Of a stretch of 64,000 bases of DNA, positions 24,065 through 37,192 are shown piece after piece. The notes beneath the pieces are model-generated. The model saw only the letters and a list, made by a program, of their open reading frames with translations. It had not been told where the DNA came from and ran no database searches. This stretch comes from Ficedula albicollis (taxonomy: Eukaryota; Chordata; Aves; Passeriformes; Muscicapidae). Both the position numbers and the translations under genes were made by a program. The DNA lies in contig NC_021674.1 of assembly GCF_000247815.1 (NCBI RefSeq), forward strand, positions 82,506,935-82,570,934, read 5' to 3'. Within the stretch, counting starts at the first letter, position 1, and each line of letters begins with the position of its first letter.

Positions 24065-27000
24065 CAATGATGCAGTTTATCTTGATCATTTTCAAAGCCA
24101 AGATGCACCTGCCACCAGAAGGGTCCAGTTTGAGGAGACGGGTTTAGACAGGCCAATTTCTGCCTCTGAGTAGGTCTTGACTCCTGAGAGTCCAGTGGAT
24201 CCCACTCCTTTCTCCCTCCTGCCCTTGTCTACAGGCAAGGGAACCCCTTTGAGCAGTGCAGTACCAAGTCCTTGAGGTGAGTGTGTCCCTGTCCATGCTG
24301 CCAGCTCCAGGCTCCCAGTCATTCTGGTTGAGGAGCCAGCTATTTGTGGCCAGCTCTGGCAGGCAGGAGAAACTACTTGGCCTTTTGTATCCTATTTGCT
24401 GTTCAAGCGTCACTTTCCAAGAAGGATGCTGAGCTAAGTAGCAGCAGTCTGCAAGATGCTTGCGGTAAAAGGTTTTTAGAATCAAGGGACAGCTTCAGAG
24501 CTTCACCTTTTCAAATATCAGTATCTCTTTAAGGACAGTGAAACATCTTCTTCCCTCTTAAAGCAAAGTGAGGTACATAGCTTATGTGAAACTTTGGCTT
24601 TATCAGTTTGCATTTCAAAATAGACCAACAGTAGCAGCATTTCAAATGGATTGCGAAAGACATTCAGGAGATTAGTGCAAGGCAGTCACTGACGTACAAG
24701 GGTTAGGTGTGTGTTGAATAAATCCTTCTTGGCAAGGAAATCTTCCTCCCTGCAAACCTGTGGTGTTCCACAAAATGCTTGCAAATAACATTGCGTAAGA
24801 GCTTGTGTCAAACAGAGCTGTTCAGCCTCTGAGATGATATACTTCAGCTCAACTATTATTTGACTAATGTTTCCTGGATAGTAAGTCATTCAGCAACCAG
24901 AGAACACTGCTGTCGAAACATCTTTCCTCTTCATATCTCTGTAGAGCCAGTAGTGCTTCTATTGCGTGTAGTTTTACAACCCTGTAACAAAGCTTTCTGT
25001 TTGTTGCAGAATATTTCACAGCTATAGCACTCTTTTTTTAATCTATTTTTGACTGATCTCTCTCGCAGTTTTCCATCCGTCTTCTTGCTCTGTGAGCTCC
25101 ATGACCTAAATATCGTCAAAAGCAAGATTTTCCATCACGTTTCATGTATTCATTCCTATTGATCTCAGCAGTGTTGAGTCTCTACAGCGTTGTCTACAGG
25201 GCTGAACTCATTTTGTATGTCACATCCTGCCTGTTTTTTATTCCAAGAGAAAGGTGAATAGTGTAGCTAAAAATTTTATCATCAGAATTGCCAGCTCTGA
25301 AATGGAGCATGTCAAAATCTCACTTGGAGAAACTAATCTGAAAAATGAGCATTCCTGTAAGCATTGAACAAGACTTGAACAGCACAGGAAAATGGAGACT
25401 TTTTGAAGCTAATTAAATTGCATGATGACATTCTGTCAGGGTTGGGTATTATATTTTTTCCCTTCCTTATTTGTCTTTTTAATATGGTTTAAATGATAGC
25501 TTGATCACATGATGAGAATATCTCCCTTAGTAGCACAATGCAGCTTTAAAAGCTGTTTATTGACTCAAGTAATACTAGCACAGTAAAAAATTCAAGGCTT
25601 ACACCTGAGAATAATATTTATTTTTTAAGGAAAGCATGGTGTAATAGCTACTCATTACAGAACAGTAAACAAAGGAGGAATTATGAATTTATAAAGGTTT
25701 TCACTGTGGCACTTGTGTACATCCCGTTGTCTGTATCACAAAATAAAGCAATATCAGAACAAATAGTTGCATCTGCTGAACATGGTTCCTGATTAAAGAA
25801 ATCAGCTAGAAATTACAACTTAATGATTACAAACTGGTTTCATTTCTACAGCAGTATCTGGCTTCCAACTTGTTTTGAAATAAATGAGAGGATCTTCCAT
25901 ATTCTCATAGATGTTTTCATAGAATGCTGTTTTGGATCCATCTGTGTCTTACAGGAATGACAGCAGTGTTACCTGTGGACACGTAATTGCCTATGCTTAT
26001 TGCTCTTACGCTACTTGTATATCTTCCCTTAAAAAGAAAAAATGTTCTGGATTTCAAGATACAGGTGCATAGTTCACTTCCTATCCAGCTTAATAGATTG
26101 CTTTGCACACTTGTTATTTGTAGCCAAAGTTTTAAAGATTGATTTTGTCAATTTGCTAGAGATTGCTGAGCAGAATGATCAATTACACAATTAAGTTTCT
26201 ACTTCACATGTTATTGCTTAATCTCAGTTTCTGAATATTCTGAGCCTGCAAGAAGTGCTCTTCTATTGCTCTGGCTACTAAAAGAATAAAATAAGTCACA
26301 TATAAAAAAATTATGTTTGTGCTAGGAAAAAATAAACAAACAAAAAAAAAGTGCAAGAATTGTCCAAAGTCCATATGGATTTGAGAAAAAAAAAGAGGAT
26401 TATTTTGGTATAGGGGACTTCTCACAGTACCCAAAGGATTTTTTCCCATGGCTGAGCTAAATACCATGAAAATAAGTATGTATTTATGGGCCATATGAAA
26501 ACTCTGAATCTCTTTATCTTGTCTTATCTGGGTAGCACCACAGGCTATGCAAGGAATGTTTCTTAACACCAGTACTGGCAACAATAATAAAAATGTGAAA
26601 ATTGAATATATATTTTAAAGTTTTCCCATTACTTGTAACCAATTCTGACAGTTTCTTGACTACAACCATGACTAAAGCCATGACTGAGGCTGACTAGTCC
26701 ACTTTGAGGAATCAGAGAAATTACTAATCTGGCCTTATTTTAACAAGCTGGTATGAAAGAGAGGCAGAATGAGGGCTCAGCATCGCCCCCAGACATCTCA
26801 TGCTTCACCCACAGACACAGAGTGCATGAAGAGATCAGTTACTGCAGTTGCAAAAAAAGGGCCATAGCTGTTTATATTGTAAACAACATAACTCCTCATA
26901 AATTCCTGGGCTTACTTATGGTTGACAGATACAGTCTGCTTCAGAAACCCCCAGGAAAGCAAACTGGTATCTCCTCCTCCCTGTAGCATATTAGTGCTAC

Positions 27001-28561
27001 TGGCAGTGGAAACTGGGTCTGTCCTGGTGACCCAAGTTCAACACAACAAGTGTTGATGTATTGGAGGAGATTCTGCAAGGAGACATGACAATAATATGCA
27101 ATTACTTAATGTCTTCTGTAGTTTGATCAGTTAACTCTTTGAAAGCAAGTAGGTCAAGGAAGAGAAATCTTAAGATAAGAGAAGGAAATATAAAACATAA
27201 GGTGGCTGGAAGCTGCAGAGAGAGTAGATATGATATCCCCATTTCTTAGTTGAAGATACTTGCTGGATGGTTTCCTACAAGATATGGCGCTGTTCAAATA
27301 CAAAGGAAGAATTCAAAATTATTCCTTCAGATAAATCTTACAGCCAATGTTATGAAGGAGCAGAGCAGCAGCACAGTTTCTGGATTTCACTGGAAGGTAT
27401 GATTTTGTCAGGAGCATCACAGAAGTTAAACTCTGGAAGTTCCAGGTCTGACTGAACCAAGCAATTCCGGGGCCTCAGGCAGCATTTTGCTTAGAACAAA
27501 TGGTAGGGAAACTCAGTAGAGTGGTAGTCCCACCAAGTAGCTGCTGCACCTTCTAGACACAATTTACTTTAGAAATTATATATGACTCATTTTAAAAATA
27601 CAATTTTTCAAAAGTTCCATTGTTTTTTCTTAATCTCTTATAATTTGATTAAGTCTAGTTAAAAGTAAGGAGACTACTCCTTTCCGGATCAGTCTACTTT
27701 TGATATCTGTTGTACTCACTGTGTTATACTGCAGATTCTGTGTTTTCTTCTTAGTCCATGTCTACTGTGTAGTAGTCTGGCTGTTTAAGACTTTGACCAT
27801 CACAAAATGGGATGAAGGCACAAATGTCCATGAAGGGAAAGCATGTCTTCAGGAACACAGACAGTGAAATAGAAAATGTCTGCAGTGAATTGGGATGTAA
27901 AAAGAAACACAGGGAAGGAGAAATGGAAGGGGGAGAACTTCCCCAAAATAATCTCTCCTATAGTCTCCAACAAACTTTCTTACCTGTCATCAGACTATGT
28001 GCCTTGAACACCAGGAAAATTGTTCATCTGCTTTTCATGATGTCATATGAATGGAAGTCATATTTCAATCCCAACTTTCAAAAGATTAGCATAATTTTCA
28101 AATAATACGGTTCAAATAACATAAGAGAGTTTTCCCTGACTTTCCACTGTAAGGAATTAAATGTACAATACCTTATGGTTTTGGTTTGGCAAATTTCCCA
28201 GTGCCTCGCTAGCATTCATGTGGAATGCATTTTATTTGAGCCATGGATTAAGAGGGGTGTAGCTGACACTGCTGTGCACATTTTACTGCAATGTATCTGT
28301 TCAAAACTAATCTGAAAATGTTTCAGTTGTCATCAAGCAAATAAAACTTCTGTACTCGGATGAGTTGGACTTCAAATCTTTAAAACTGGAAATTATGTAG
28401 ATAGAATTTCATTTTTTAAAACAGATTTAGGCATCTGGCAGATTGGTTTTCTCGTGTATTTTCATTTCATTCAAATTATGTAATTGCATCATACACTATA
28501 AGTATTCAGTTCGCTTCATTAAAAGTAATGTAAATATTAAAATAATCTATTGCTTGTATAA

Positions 28562-29058
28562 GAAATAGGGTGTCCAGCAGGACTAGAGCAGTGACCTCCC
28601 CTGTATTCAGCATTGGTGAGGCCACACCTCCAATTGCACGTTTAGTTCTGGGCCCCTCTCTGCAACAAGGACATTGAGGTGATGGAGCATGTCCTAAGAA
28701 GGGCAGCAGAGCTGGGGAAGGGGCTGGAGTCTCATGAGAAGAAGCTGAGGGGGGTGGGGGTGTTCAGTCTGGAGAAAAGGAGGCTTAGCTCTCTCTACAA
28801 CTACCTGAAAGGAGGCTGTAACAAAGTGGGGGTCATTTTTTTCTCCCAAGTAACAAGCAATAGGAAAAGAAGAAACTGACTCCAATTATGCCAATGGAGG
28901 TTTAGATTGGATATTAGGAAAAATTTCCTGGATGTGGCTTATGCACATGGTTTATGACACCTTATGGACATGGTTTGGTGTTGCAAAGGTCAGTGTGGGG
29001 TTAATGGTTGGACTTGGTGATCTTAAAGGTCTTTTCCAAACTAAATGATTCTGTTTCT
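28562..29058 (+). mobile_element. CR1 LINE 3' fragment
   Basis: The + strand follows the CR1 3' region: the end of the ORF2 reading region ('ggtgaggccacacctccaat', 'ttctgggcccctctctgcaa'), then 'ctggagaaaaggaggctta', 'acaactacctgaaaggaggc', 'ttggatattaggaaaaattt' and the terminal 'gatcttaaaggtctttt'. It ends near 'aaatgattctgtttct', a degraded form of the CR1 3' tail. It is 5'-truncated, as most CR1 copies are, and carries disabling changes, so it is inactive. A stretch near 28960 is disturbed, with a repeated 'acatggttt'. Confidence 0.9.
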
Positions 29059-29409
29059 AAAGTGTTTGACATAATTAGAAGTAAGGAAAAGCAAGAAGGG
29101 AGAAGTATGAAAAGGAGTAAAAGAGAAGGATAGAAATTTTCATTTCATCTTCCCCACTGCTTCTTTTCTCTTTCTCCTTCACTTTTTATCCTTTGTTTAG
29201 GGAGAAGCAGGACAAAAACCAGAATCATTATCCTGGATGTTACGTAAGAAGTCTTTGGCATGTTCAATGCTCTGCTTGGAGAAATCTCATGGGATATGGT
29301 CCTGTAAAGGAGAATGGTCCAAGAAAACTAGTTGATTTTTAAGAATCATCTCCTTTCCTCCTGCTCAGCACTCCCATCCCAACCATCAGAAAAATAAAGA
29401 ATAGGTGGG
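29059..29409. other. spacer between two CR1 fragments
   Basis: Purine-rich then mixed single-copy sequence (GAAAAG-type stretches at about 29080-29130). No gene seen. Confidence 0.5.
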
Positions 29410-29820
29410 AGCAGCAGTTCTGGGCATCCCAATGGGAAAGAGATACAGAGTTGATGGAGCAAGACCAGTAAAGCACAGTGAAGATGATGAAGGAATCGAG
29501 ACATCTCTCATACGAGGGGACACTGAGAGAGCTGGAACTGCTCAAACCAGGGAAGAGGAGATGTCTAAATACTTGAAGGAGAAAGATGAGACTCTTCTCA
29601 GTGTTGTCCAGTGGCAGGACTAGAGGCAATCATCACAAATGGAGACACGAGAAATTGTATCCAAATACAGGAAAATACGTTTCTACAGTGAAGATATTTG
29701 AGGAGAGAAACAATGCCCAGATACTGCACAGAGAGGTTGTAGAGTCTCCTACCACGGGAATATTCAAAATCAGACTGACCATGGTCATGAGCAACTAGAT
29801 CTAGCCTGCATGAACCGAAC
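29410..29820 (+). mobile_element. second CR1 LINE 3' fragment, older or different subfamily
   Basis: The + strand resembles the last part of CR1 ORF2 and its downstream region: 'ctcatacgaggggacactga', 'gagctggaactgctcaaacc', 'taaatacttgaaggag', 'ttgtccagtggcaggactag', 'gagaggttgtagagtctcct' and 'atattcaaaatcagactgac'. It is more diverged than the preceding fragment and lacks a clear 3' octamer tail. It lies in the same orientation about 350 bases downstream and comes from a separate insertion. Confidence 0.85.
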
Positions 29821-29826
29821 TAAATG

Positions 29827-29890
29827 TTCTTTTTTAAATGTTCTTTTTGGTGTCATTTATAATTCTTATTTTTTTTCTTTTTTTTTTTCC
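29827..29890. repeat. T-rich low-complexity tract
   Basis: A T-dominated stretch including 'ttttttttcttttttttttt' and a doubled 'aaatgttctttttt'. It directly follows the CR1 fragment. Confidence 0.7.
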
Positions 29891-32800
29891 ATACTGCCTT
29901 TTACATATCATGCACAAAAGTATTTGTTTTTCTAGATAACTATATACTCCTTATGTTCCTTTTATAAGCTTTTTTTTAGTAGTTCTGTCCTTTTTCATGT
30001 TCTTGAAAAATAAATAATACCCTTTTACCTGTTTCCTCCCACTCTAGTCCAACACATATGTATATCCCACTCCCTTTTCTTGTCTGTTAATTGCCTTTTC
30101 AAATCTGTCAAGTCAACTTACAGAGTAATGCATGACATTGTGCAGTCTAAAGTCATACTTAACTGCATTTTTCTGCAGTTCCTGAATTCAGCCATACCAG
30201 CCCATTACACAAATCTTCTAGATCTGTATTCAACTTTAAAAAAGTTTCCAATAAAGGCATTGATTTTAAACAAGCAGCTTGAAAAATCTTTTTATATTCA
30301 AAATCTGAAGGCAGTAAAGATAAGAAAATTAAATCAATGTTTTAGAGCTACAGTAATAAAAAACAGGTTATAGGGTGTTAAACTTTTTTGTGATTGTTTT
30401 TTCACTGACTACAAGCTTGAGCTCTCTCAGCCTCCAAGCTGTTTTAAAGTCTTCACAATAAAGCTCATTCAGCTCTCACTAGACCTGTGAGCTTCATCAG
30501 ACTTGTGTTGCAGTTTGATAGCTAAATTTATATTTTAGGAGCATATCCATTGTCTGTAACTAACATCCTACGGTGTGCTCGCCAGAACATTTTCTTAGAG
30601 CATCAATACTTCTTATAGACTGCACAGCATACCAAATGATCCACATCCAGTTTTTGGTTATTGTGGTGTGAATCTGCCACAATATCTATGAGTATAATCT
30701 CCAATTTCTTCTAGTGCAATGTGGGGGGGAAGAATCTGTTAGAATACATTTATTTATGGGCATGATGAAAATAGGATTATGTAGTCACAGTTGTAGATTG
30801 TATGAGAACTGGAATCTGAAAGTTTATCAAATCTGGTCTCTAATAAAATACTCATTATTTTGATATGACTGGAAAGTTAGGCTTAAAAAGCTGTTTGTAT
30901 TAGAAGAATTAAAACACTTTTTGTTAGACAAAGTGACAAAGGATCTTTTAACTAGTATATTTGTCCCTGTAGTTTTTTGTTGCTGACAGACCTGGACTTT
31001 AGTCTGACATTACTCCCTTCTACCAGCAGAATTTCTATTTTAGTACATTTTGAACAGGTAACACTGCCCTCTGTTTGAAGTTTTCAGGTCTGTATGTTTC
31101 ACTTGCAGTTTTGAAAACCAGGAGGGCTTTCAAAGAATTATGCAGAACTATACCAGATTTGAAATCAAAACAAATCTTCTTGGTATCTTTAGTGTGGTTT
31201 AAGTGCGACCACAAAAGAAATAATTTTGAGGAACTTTTGGATGTTGTAAGCATGGGCTTTATGAGTCATAATTTTTTTATTATGGGTCAAGGTTATCCTA
31301 GGCACCCAAATATCAAAAGAAACTGCTGACAGATGAGGTTAATGTAAGGCTGGTCTACACTTACATTTTACTGAAATGTTTAAGCTGATTAGAAGTACTA
31401 AAAGATTAGATTTGTAACAAATATGACTATGTTAGCAAAAGGCATGGAGGACACATTTATCAGACAAAATATTGCCAAGAAAATATATTTTCAGTGAAGG
31501 AAATTAAGCTGACAAATCCAACCAACAAAACGGTAATTTTTTTAGTTTTTTTGATTTAACATTGAATTCTAGTTTTAGATAGCATCCTTAGTCTTTGTCT
31601 GTATTAATGCAGCCCCTATTTTCACTCATTGAACCCTGTTACACGTCCTCATTGACGGATTGGAGACCTCACAATCATCAAATTTAGCTTTTATTGTATC
31701 CTGCTTATCGGTATAGCAAAGTCTAACTTAAACCAACCAGATTGAGTCCTCATCACCCCATAGATGTCAGTGAGACTTTGCCAGCAGTCAGGCAGCCTCT
31801 GTTTGCCCAGTGCAGGGATGGTACCTCTGTCCTGCTCCACTTCAGAGGCAGCATCTACCAGGACCTTTCAGCACAGCCAGCAATGACCTGTTCCTTTTGG
31901 ACTCAGTGCTTCCCAGATGGCTGAGGATGAGCTGACTGTCCTGTGGATTTGATGCTTTTTCAGAGCAGCTGTTTCCTGTGTTGAAAAGTCCACTCGTATT
32001 GTGGTTTTCTGCATATATCTTTTTATTTGTGCTTTTCTTTTTAAACAAGCAGAATTTATATTCTGTTTATCAACCAATCCCCCTTGTTCTGTACCGAAGG
32101 TCTCTTCTTTTAATTGATTACCACTCTGCTAATTAGTATATCCTTACAAAAAACATCAGAAAAGTCCTCATCATTTCAAAACCTATCTTCTGGGGGTTTT
32201 CACTGCAAACAAACACTCTCAATTAGCATTGCTGCTCTTGAACACATTTTGATATGGTTCAAGAATCTAATCATAATTTAATTTTATGTCTCCAATACAT
32301 AAATGTTGTGATTAGAAAATACACAACAATCTAATGATATAACTATGCTAAGGTAACCATATGAGTGAATTAAAGGAATAATAACTTTAAATATCATTCT
32401 CCCTGTAGTCTTATATTAACTAACATGACCTCTTTTCCCCTAATTTAAGATTTTTATAAACACCTTCCTCTTGCAGGTTTTTATTTGACTGATGACTGGG
32501 CATGTAATCTCCCAACTGTTCTGGAATTTACTCAGCTAGGTTATTGAAAATCAGCATTCCTAGTACTTGTTCAGCATTCATTTCTTTTAGAAATCTAGGA
32601 TGCAAAGATCCAATACCTATTAATTTAAAAGTACGGATTTAGAAACTTGTGTTTAACCTTTGTCTCTTTTTACCCTGTCCCCTCCTTTACTATGATGTGA
32701 AGGCTTCTACCATTTTTTTCTGTAGCAACAGATAGGTACCACTCTTTGGGCTATTCCCCCAATGCAATATTAAAAAGGGTGGTAGGTGATACAAGGAGTT

Positions 32801-33661
32801 ACCATGCACAGGATGTTCTGCTATCTCAAAACCTAGTGCATTAATTATTTAGGGTGTTTTGCTCTATCCCACAACAACAAGTGGTCCCTTATGCTGTAGC
32901 CTCCAAGTTCTACACCAAAAAATGCAACATGCTTGTCTCAATATTACCTACAAATAGCAGACTCATTTAATTACATCCATCAAGTGCTGCACCAAAATTG
33001 AAATCCTCCAACCGTAGGACCCTAGGGCAAAATATCAGCATCTGACTCATACCTCTCAGGTACTAAGATGAAAGCATGAAACTACCTAAAAATTAACCCA
33101 CGTTAACAACTTTTTATTTTTTAAGGATTAACAGAGTCATATTAAACTTAACAGATGAGAAATTTTCTCTTGTGCTCTATCAGCTGTCACCAAGACCAGA
33201 ATAACTTTCAAGCATGAGTCTATTAATGATAACTTTCTTCAACAAGCCATAATACTTGCCTTTGCTAATATATCATCTGGTTTAATTGCACCTTATTGTT
33301 CACCATGAATTCAAGTATAAAAGGCAGGCCTTATTTGCTTGCTATGTTTTCAGAATCATTGCCATGAGAGGCCATAGCAGCTTGTCCTTTTGTATAAAAG
33401 TATCAATCATCCAAAGCCCTAGATTTACTGTGTAACCTAAGCAGATAGTAAATTTTGTGCTCTTTAGTTGGCCTGTTGAGTCTTTTTCTTGGTAATTAAG
33501 TTCATCAGCTGGCTTTTAAAGTCTGGTCAGAACATAATTGATATAGCCCTAGAGTATCTGATGAAATTAGCAGCTGTTTATCCTTGCTCATTCCAACGAT
33601 TTACAGCTCTGGCTACATCGTTCCTTTCTGTGCTATTTTCTTCAAATTTCTCAATGACTTC

Positions 33662-33689
33662 AGGAGCAAATATTTAGGAGCAAATATTT
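33662..33689. repeat. 14-bp tandem repeat
   Basis: 'aggagcaaatattt' at 33662-33675 is exactly repeated at 33676-33689. Confidence 0.8.
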
Positions 33690-36600
33690 AAATGTTTGTA
33701 TTCCAGCCTTCCTCAGAAAAAAGTTATGCCTTAGGCCTTATCTTTGCATTTTTAATGCTCCAGTTGCCTCAGTATCTGCAGTAATGTATCTTAGCGGAAT
33801 GATAAAAAAGAAGCAGAAATAGAACCCCTTACAATCTTCATATACTGTCTACCTCCATGTGTTGAGATGGTGGTGTTTACTGGGATAGGACATAAAGGAG
33901 AAATTTAAGGAGAAATTAAAAGTAAATCCAAATTATAGTAGACTGTGCAAGCTGATCTCCAGCAGCTCCCTAAGTCCTACAAGCCAAACCAAATCAAACC
34001 AAAGATGAAAATAAAGAGTAAAGGAAAGGGTACAGCAGATGAGCAGTCAGCACCTTTCTGAGGGTTTTCTTGGTAGCGCACGAGCTAACAGGGTGAGAAG
34101 CAAGGAAAAGGGACATGAGGTGGCAGATGTAGGGAGAAAAGGACATGAATGGATCAAGCACACGGTGCCACTGGGGTTATGATCTGATTTCCTTGTTGGA
34201 GGATGCCATAGAAGGCTGAGAAAACTGAGGCCACTTCTGTGCATCAGCCATGAAGGCACTGTAGTCGCCGATGGAGGGAGGTGGGATGAGGAGGTCTGGA
34301 GCAGCAGCTATAGCCTTCACACACAAAACCCACCAGATGGGCTAAACAGAACCCACTCCTGCTAGTGAGTAGTGCTTCCCCTCTGCTCCCCGTGGGCTGG
34401 GCAGGGCTGTACGCCCTGCAAACAAGGAAGCGGATCCAGCACCTTCTGCTCGGAAATGTCAGGGTTGCATAACAGCTTAACCTGCCTTGAGCACCCAGGT
34501 TGCAAAACAGTATTGGATTTCAGCACATGATGTTTTGGTCTTCCTCCCTTCAAAAGCTAGGCTGGAATTGTGTGTCTGAGTGACAGCAGGATATCCATGT
34601 GCAGGGAACAGTGTGTTGCTTGTAGCTTTTAAATGCGTTTTGCATTTCATTCATTTGCAATTGCTTTTTCAGCATCATACAAATGAATCAGAATAACTGT
34701 GACTCAACAGGAACAGCATGAGCCTTGCTGCTCTAATATCTAATGTTTCTCAAAGAACCAGTACTCTCATCACTTTTACAGCATGGGGAGATGAGACCCT
34801 GCCTGAATCAATGGTCATCATATCCATCTTACAGGTGGCACCAATCCGTCTATTCCTCATTGTAGGTGTGCTACAATGTTTGTTTGAGCAGTAAAATCTG
34901 TTCAAAATAAGAGAGATACTAGGGATCCATGCAGCTTTTTCCTACTTTTTTCAAGCAATAGCAAGACATCCAGTGAAATAAATTCTGAGATTCTTGTTCC
35001 TATTTCTTACAAAGCTTTACTCTGGGGTTTTTTTTTTGCTATTTTTCTCGTTCGCAAGGCTGATTCAAACCTTCAAATTAACATAATGCAAGAAATTGGT
35101 CTTCTGCCACTCACAAAAATGTGCAGTTATTTCTTTCAATTTTGAGGAACTCAATGGAAAATTTTAGATTGCCTTTTGCGTGTCTGGAATTTTTTGGGCT
35201 AAAAAGAAAACTTTAAGATATTTTCTAACAAAAATGTTGAGGACTGGAAGACAATGGCTAGTTCTTATTTCCAACAAAATAAAAGCACAGAATCCATTTA
35301 TAAGCATTGCTGAGCCAATGGCAATTGTAGATCTGTTAGAAACGAGGAAACAAGAAATTCTGTGGATTTAATTGCAGTTCTCTGCCCTCTTTGAAAGCTA
35401 GCATGGTATGACTTGTTTACCAAAGATCATGGGTTTGACGAACCCAGCTCATGCAGGCTGGAACAACCACATTCTCGTCACTTGAAAACAAATTCTAGAA
35501 ATGGAAAAATATTTTCTTGAAGTTATACAACACCTAGTTTGTTTATATTATAAGTCTGATTGAGGCTTGTCTTTAGCAGCAAACCTATTAGAGTAGTTAA
35601 AGCAATGGAATGAACAAGCTAACACTTGCTAATAAATAAACATTAATAGCTCATTAATAAGCTATGTTATGATCTGCCTTGGAACATGGTGAAAGATATG
35701 ATAGGAACTTGAGCCTTATCCATTGACCGCTCTAGACAAAAAATATTTTGTTCAGAAGTAAACAATGAGGGCAAAAATATTCTCTCAAGTATCTATGAGA
35801 TTTTAGTTGCATTTTGTTTTGTTCAAAGATTACAATGATTCCAGTCAATAATCTCTTCTTTATACTCTTTGATGTGAAAAGAAGAGGGGAAGGTCAGCCT
35901 GTATTTTTCAGATATCATTCAGGTCGAGCCACTGTTGAGATGGAGGAGTGCTTATTTATACCTGTGCCATCACTGTGAGTACTGATGAAACTGGAGCTCC
36001 TGAGTGTTTGAAAAACTGATCACTACTTATCAAGTGAAAATTTGACCAAGAATGATGGCTTTCAATGACACATTGTTTTCCCCAGCATTTTACTTTTGAG
36101 AGATATCTTAAATCTTTTGCTGGTCGTGAGTCATGCAGTGACAAGTCAGACCCATTCAGCTGATACATTCTGGACCAGATTGTTTTATGAGAAAACATGG
36201 CTGCTTTCTGTGGTTATTAATAGCTAATGCTAGAAATATTTTCTTCCCATATCCATAACTTACACAAGTGTGATGGTCTCATATATAAACAGGATAAGCA
36301 CCAATGAGGGCAGTTGCTTTCATATATTGCTTTGCATTAAAGGACACAGATTACCTCATCTCTGTATTTTTGTCACTAGGACAAAGAATATGTGTGTTGT
36401 AGATTAATTTATGCAAGTAATTCCAAAGGTTTTTAATATTTTCCCTTTCCTCATAACATCCTGGAAACATTCTAGGAAACATTCTAAGAAACATATTACT
36501 TTGTCTGAACAAACTATGGAATCCTTCTTTAATTACTTCTGTTGATAGCCTCACAATGTGATGTAAAGGGAAAGAATTTTTCAATGGTATATAGTTTCCT

Positions 36601-37171
36601 TAATTGTGCAAAATCTTTCCAAACAAGATCCAAGTCACTGTATCATGATAAATTTATTTCAGGTATGTATGCTTTCACTATTCTTTGTAAGACAATTGGT
36701 GACACAGCGAAACTTTTGGTTTTTCCTGGCATTTCCATGAAATACAACATTTTTATAAGAAATGAGCAGGCATGCAAGGAAAGTTTACATTTAGTTGCAG
36801 ATGTGAATTTAGAAGATTCTTTTATTATCATTTTTCTATTTAGTATTTTCTATAACTGTCATTAGTGGCAGAATGTAGTTTCAGAGAGGAGCTTGTAATT
36901 TTCATCATCAGGAACAATGCATAACAAAGCATTGTATTAAGACATACTGCTCCTTGGGATTTTTTTGGTGTTTGTTTCTTTGGTTTGCATTTTGGGTTTG
37001 GGGGATTTTTATTAACATGTTGAATCAAAGCATTTGCTATCACCCAAAATATCTGAAGCAAAAATATTCTACCTGGCTAAAATCTTTGACTATTTTGTAT
37101 TAGCAGGATAGTTTTTTTTCCCCCTGACATATCCCTGGGCATGTTTATGCTAAATGCTCATGGTTTATGTT

Positions 37172-37192
37172 AAAAAAAAAAAAAAAAAAAAA
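37172..37192. repeat. A21 homopolymer
   Basis: An uninterrupted run of 21 A. The sequence to its left does not look like a processed transcript or a known SINE, and I see no target-site duplication. Confidence 0.85.

Larger units (their letters stand above)
21069..28561. other. unique non-coding sequence, no gene seen
   Basis: Mostly AT-rich single-copy sequence. Frames reach 126 codons (26204-26584, minus) but lack recognisable domains. A compact GC- and CpG-richer patch lies at 21990-22220 and a moderately GC-rich one at 24100-24360. Pyrimidine runs occur at 22405-22440 and 24031-24064. Confidence 0.55.

Noticed and set aside
28562..29820. The two adjacent CR1 pieces as one element split by a deletion
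   Set aside because: Both cover overlapping parts of the CR1 3' region and differ in divergence, so they are separate insertions.
37141..37192. A21 run as the tail of a retroposed transcript
   Set aside because: No recognisable transcript-like sequence, polyadenylation signal or target-site duplication next to it.
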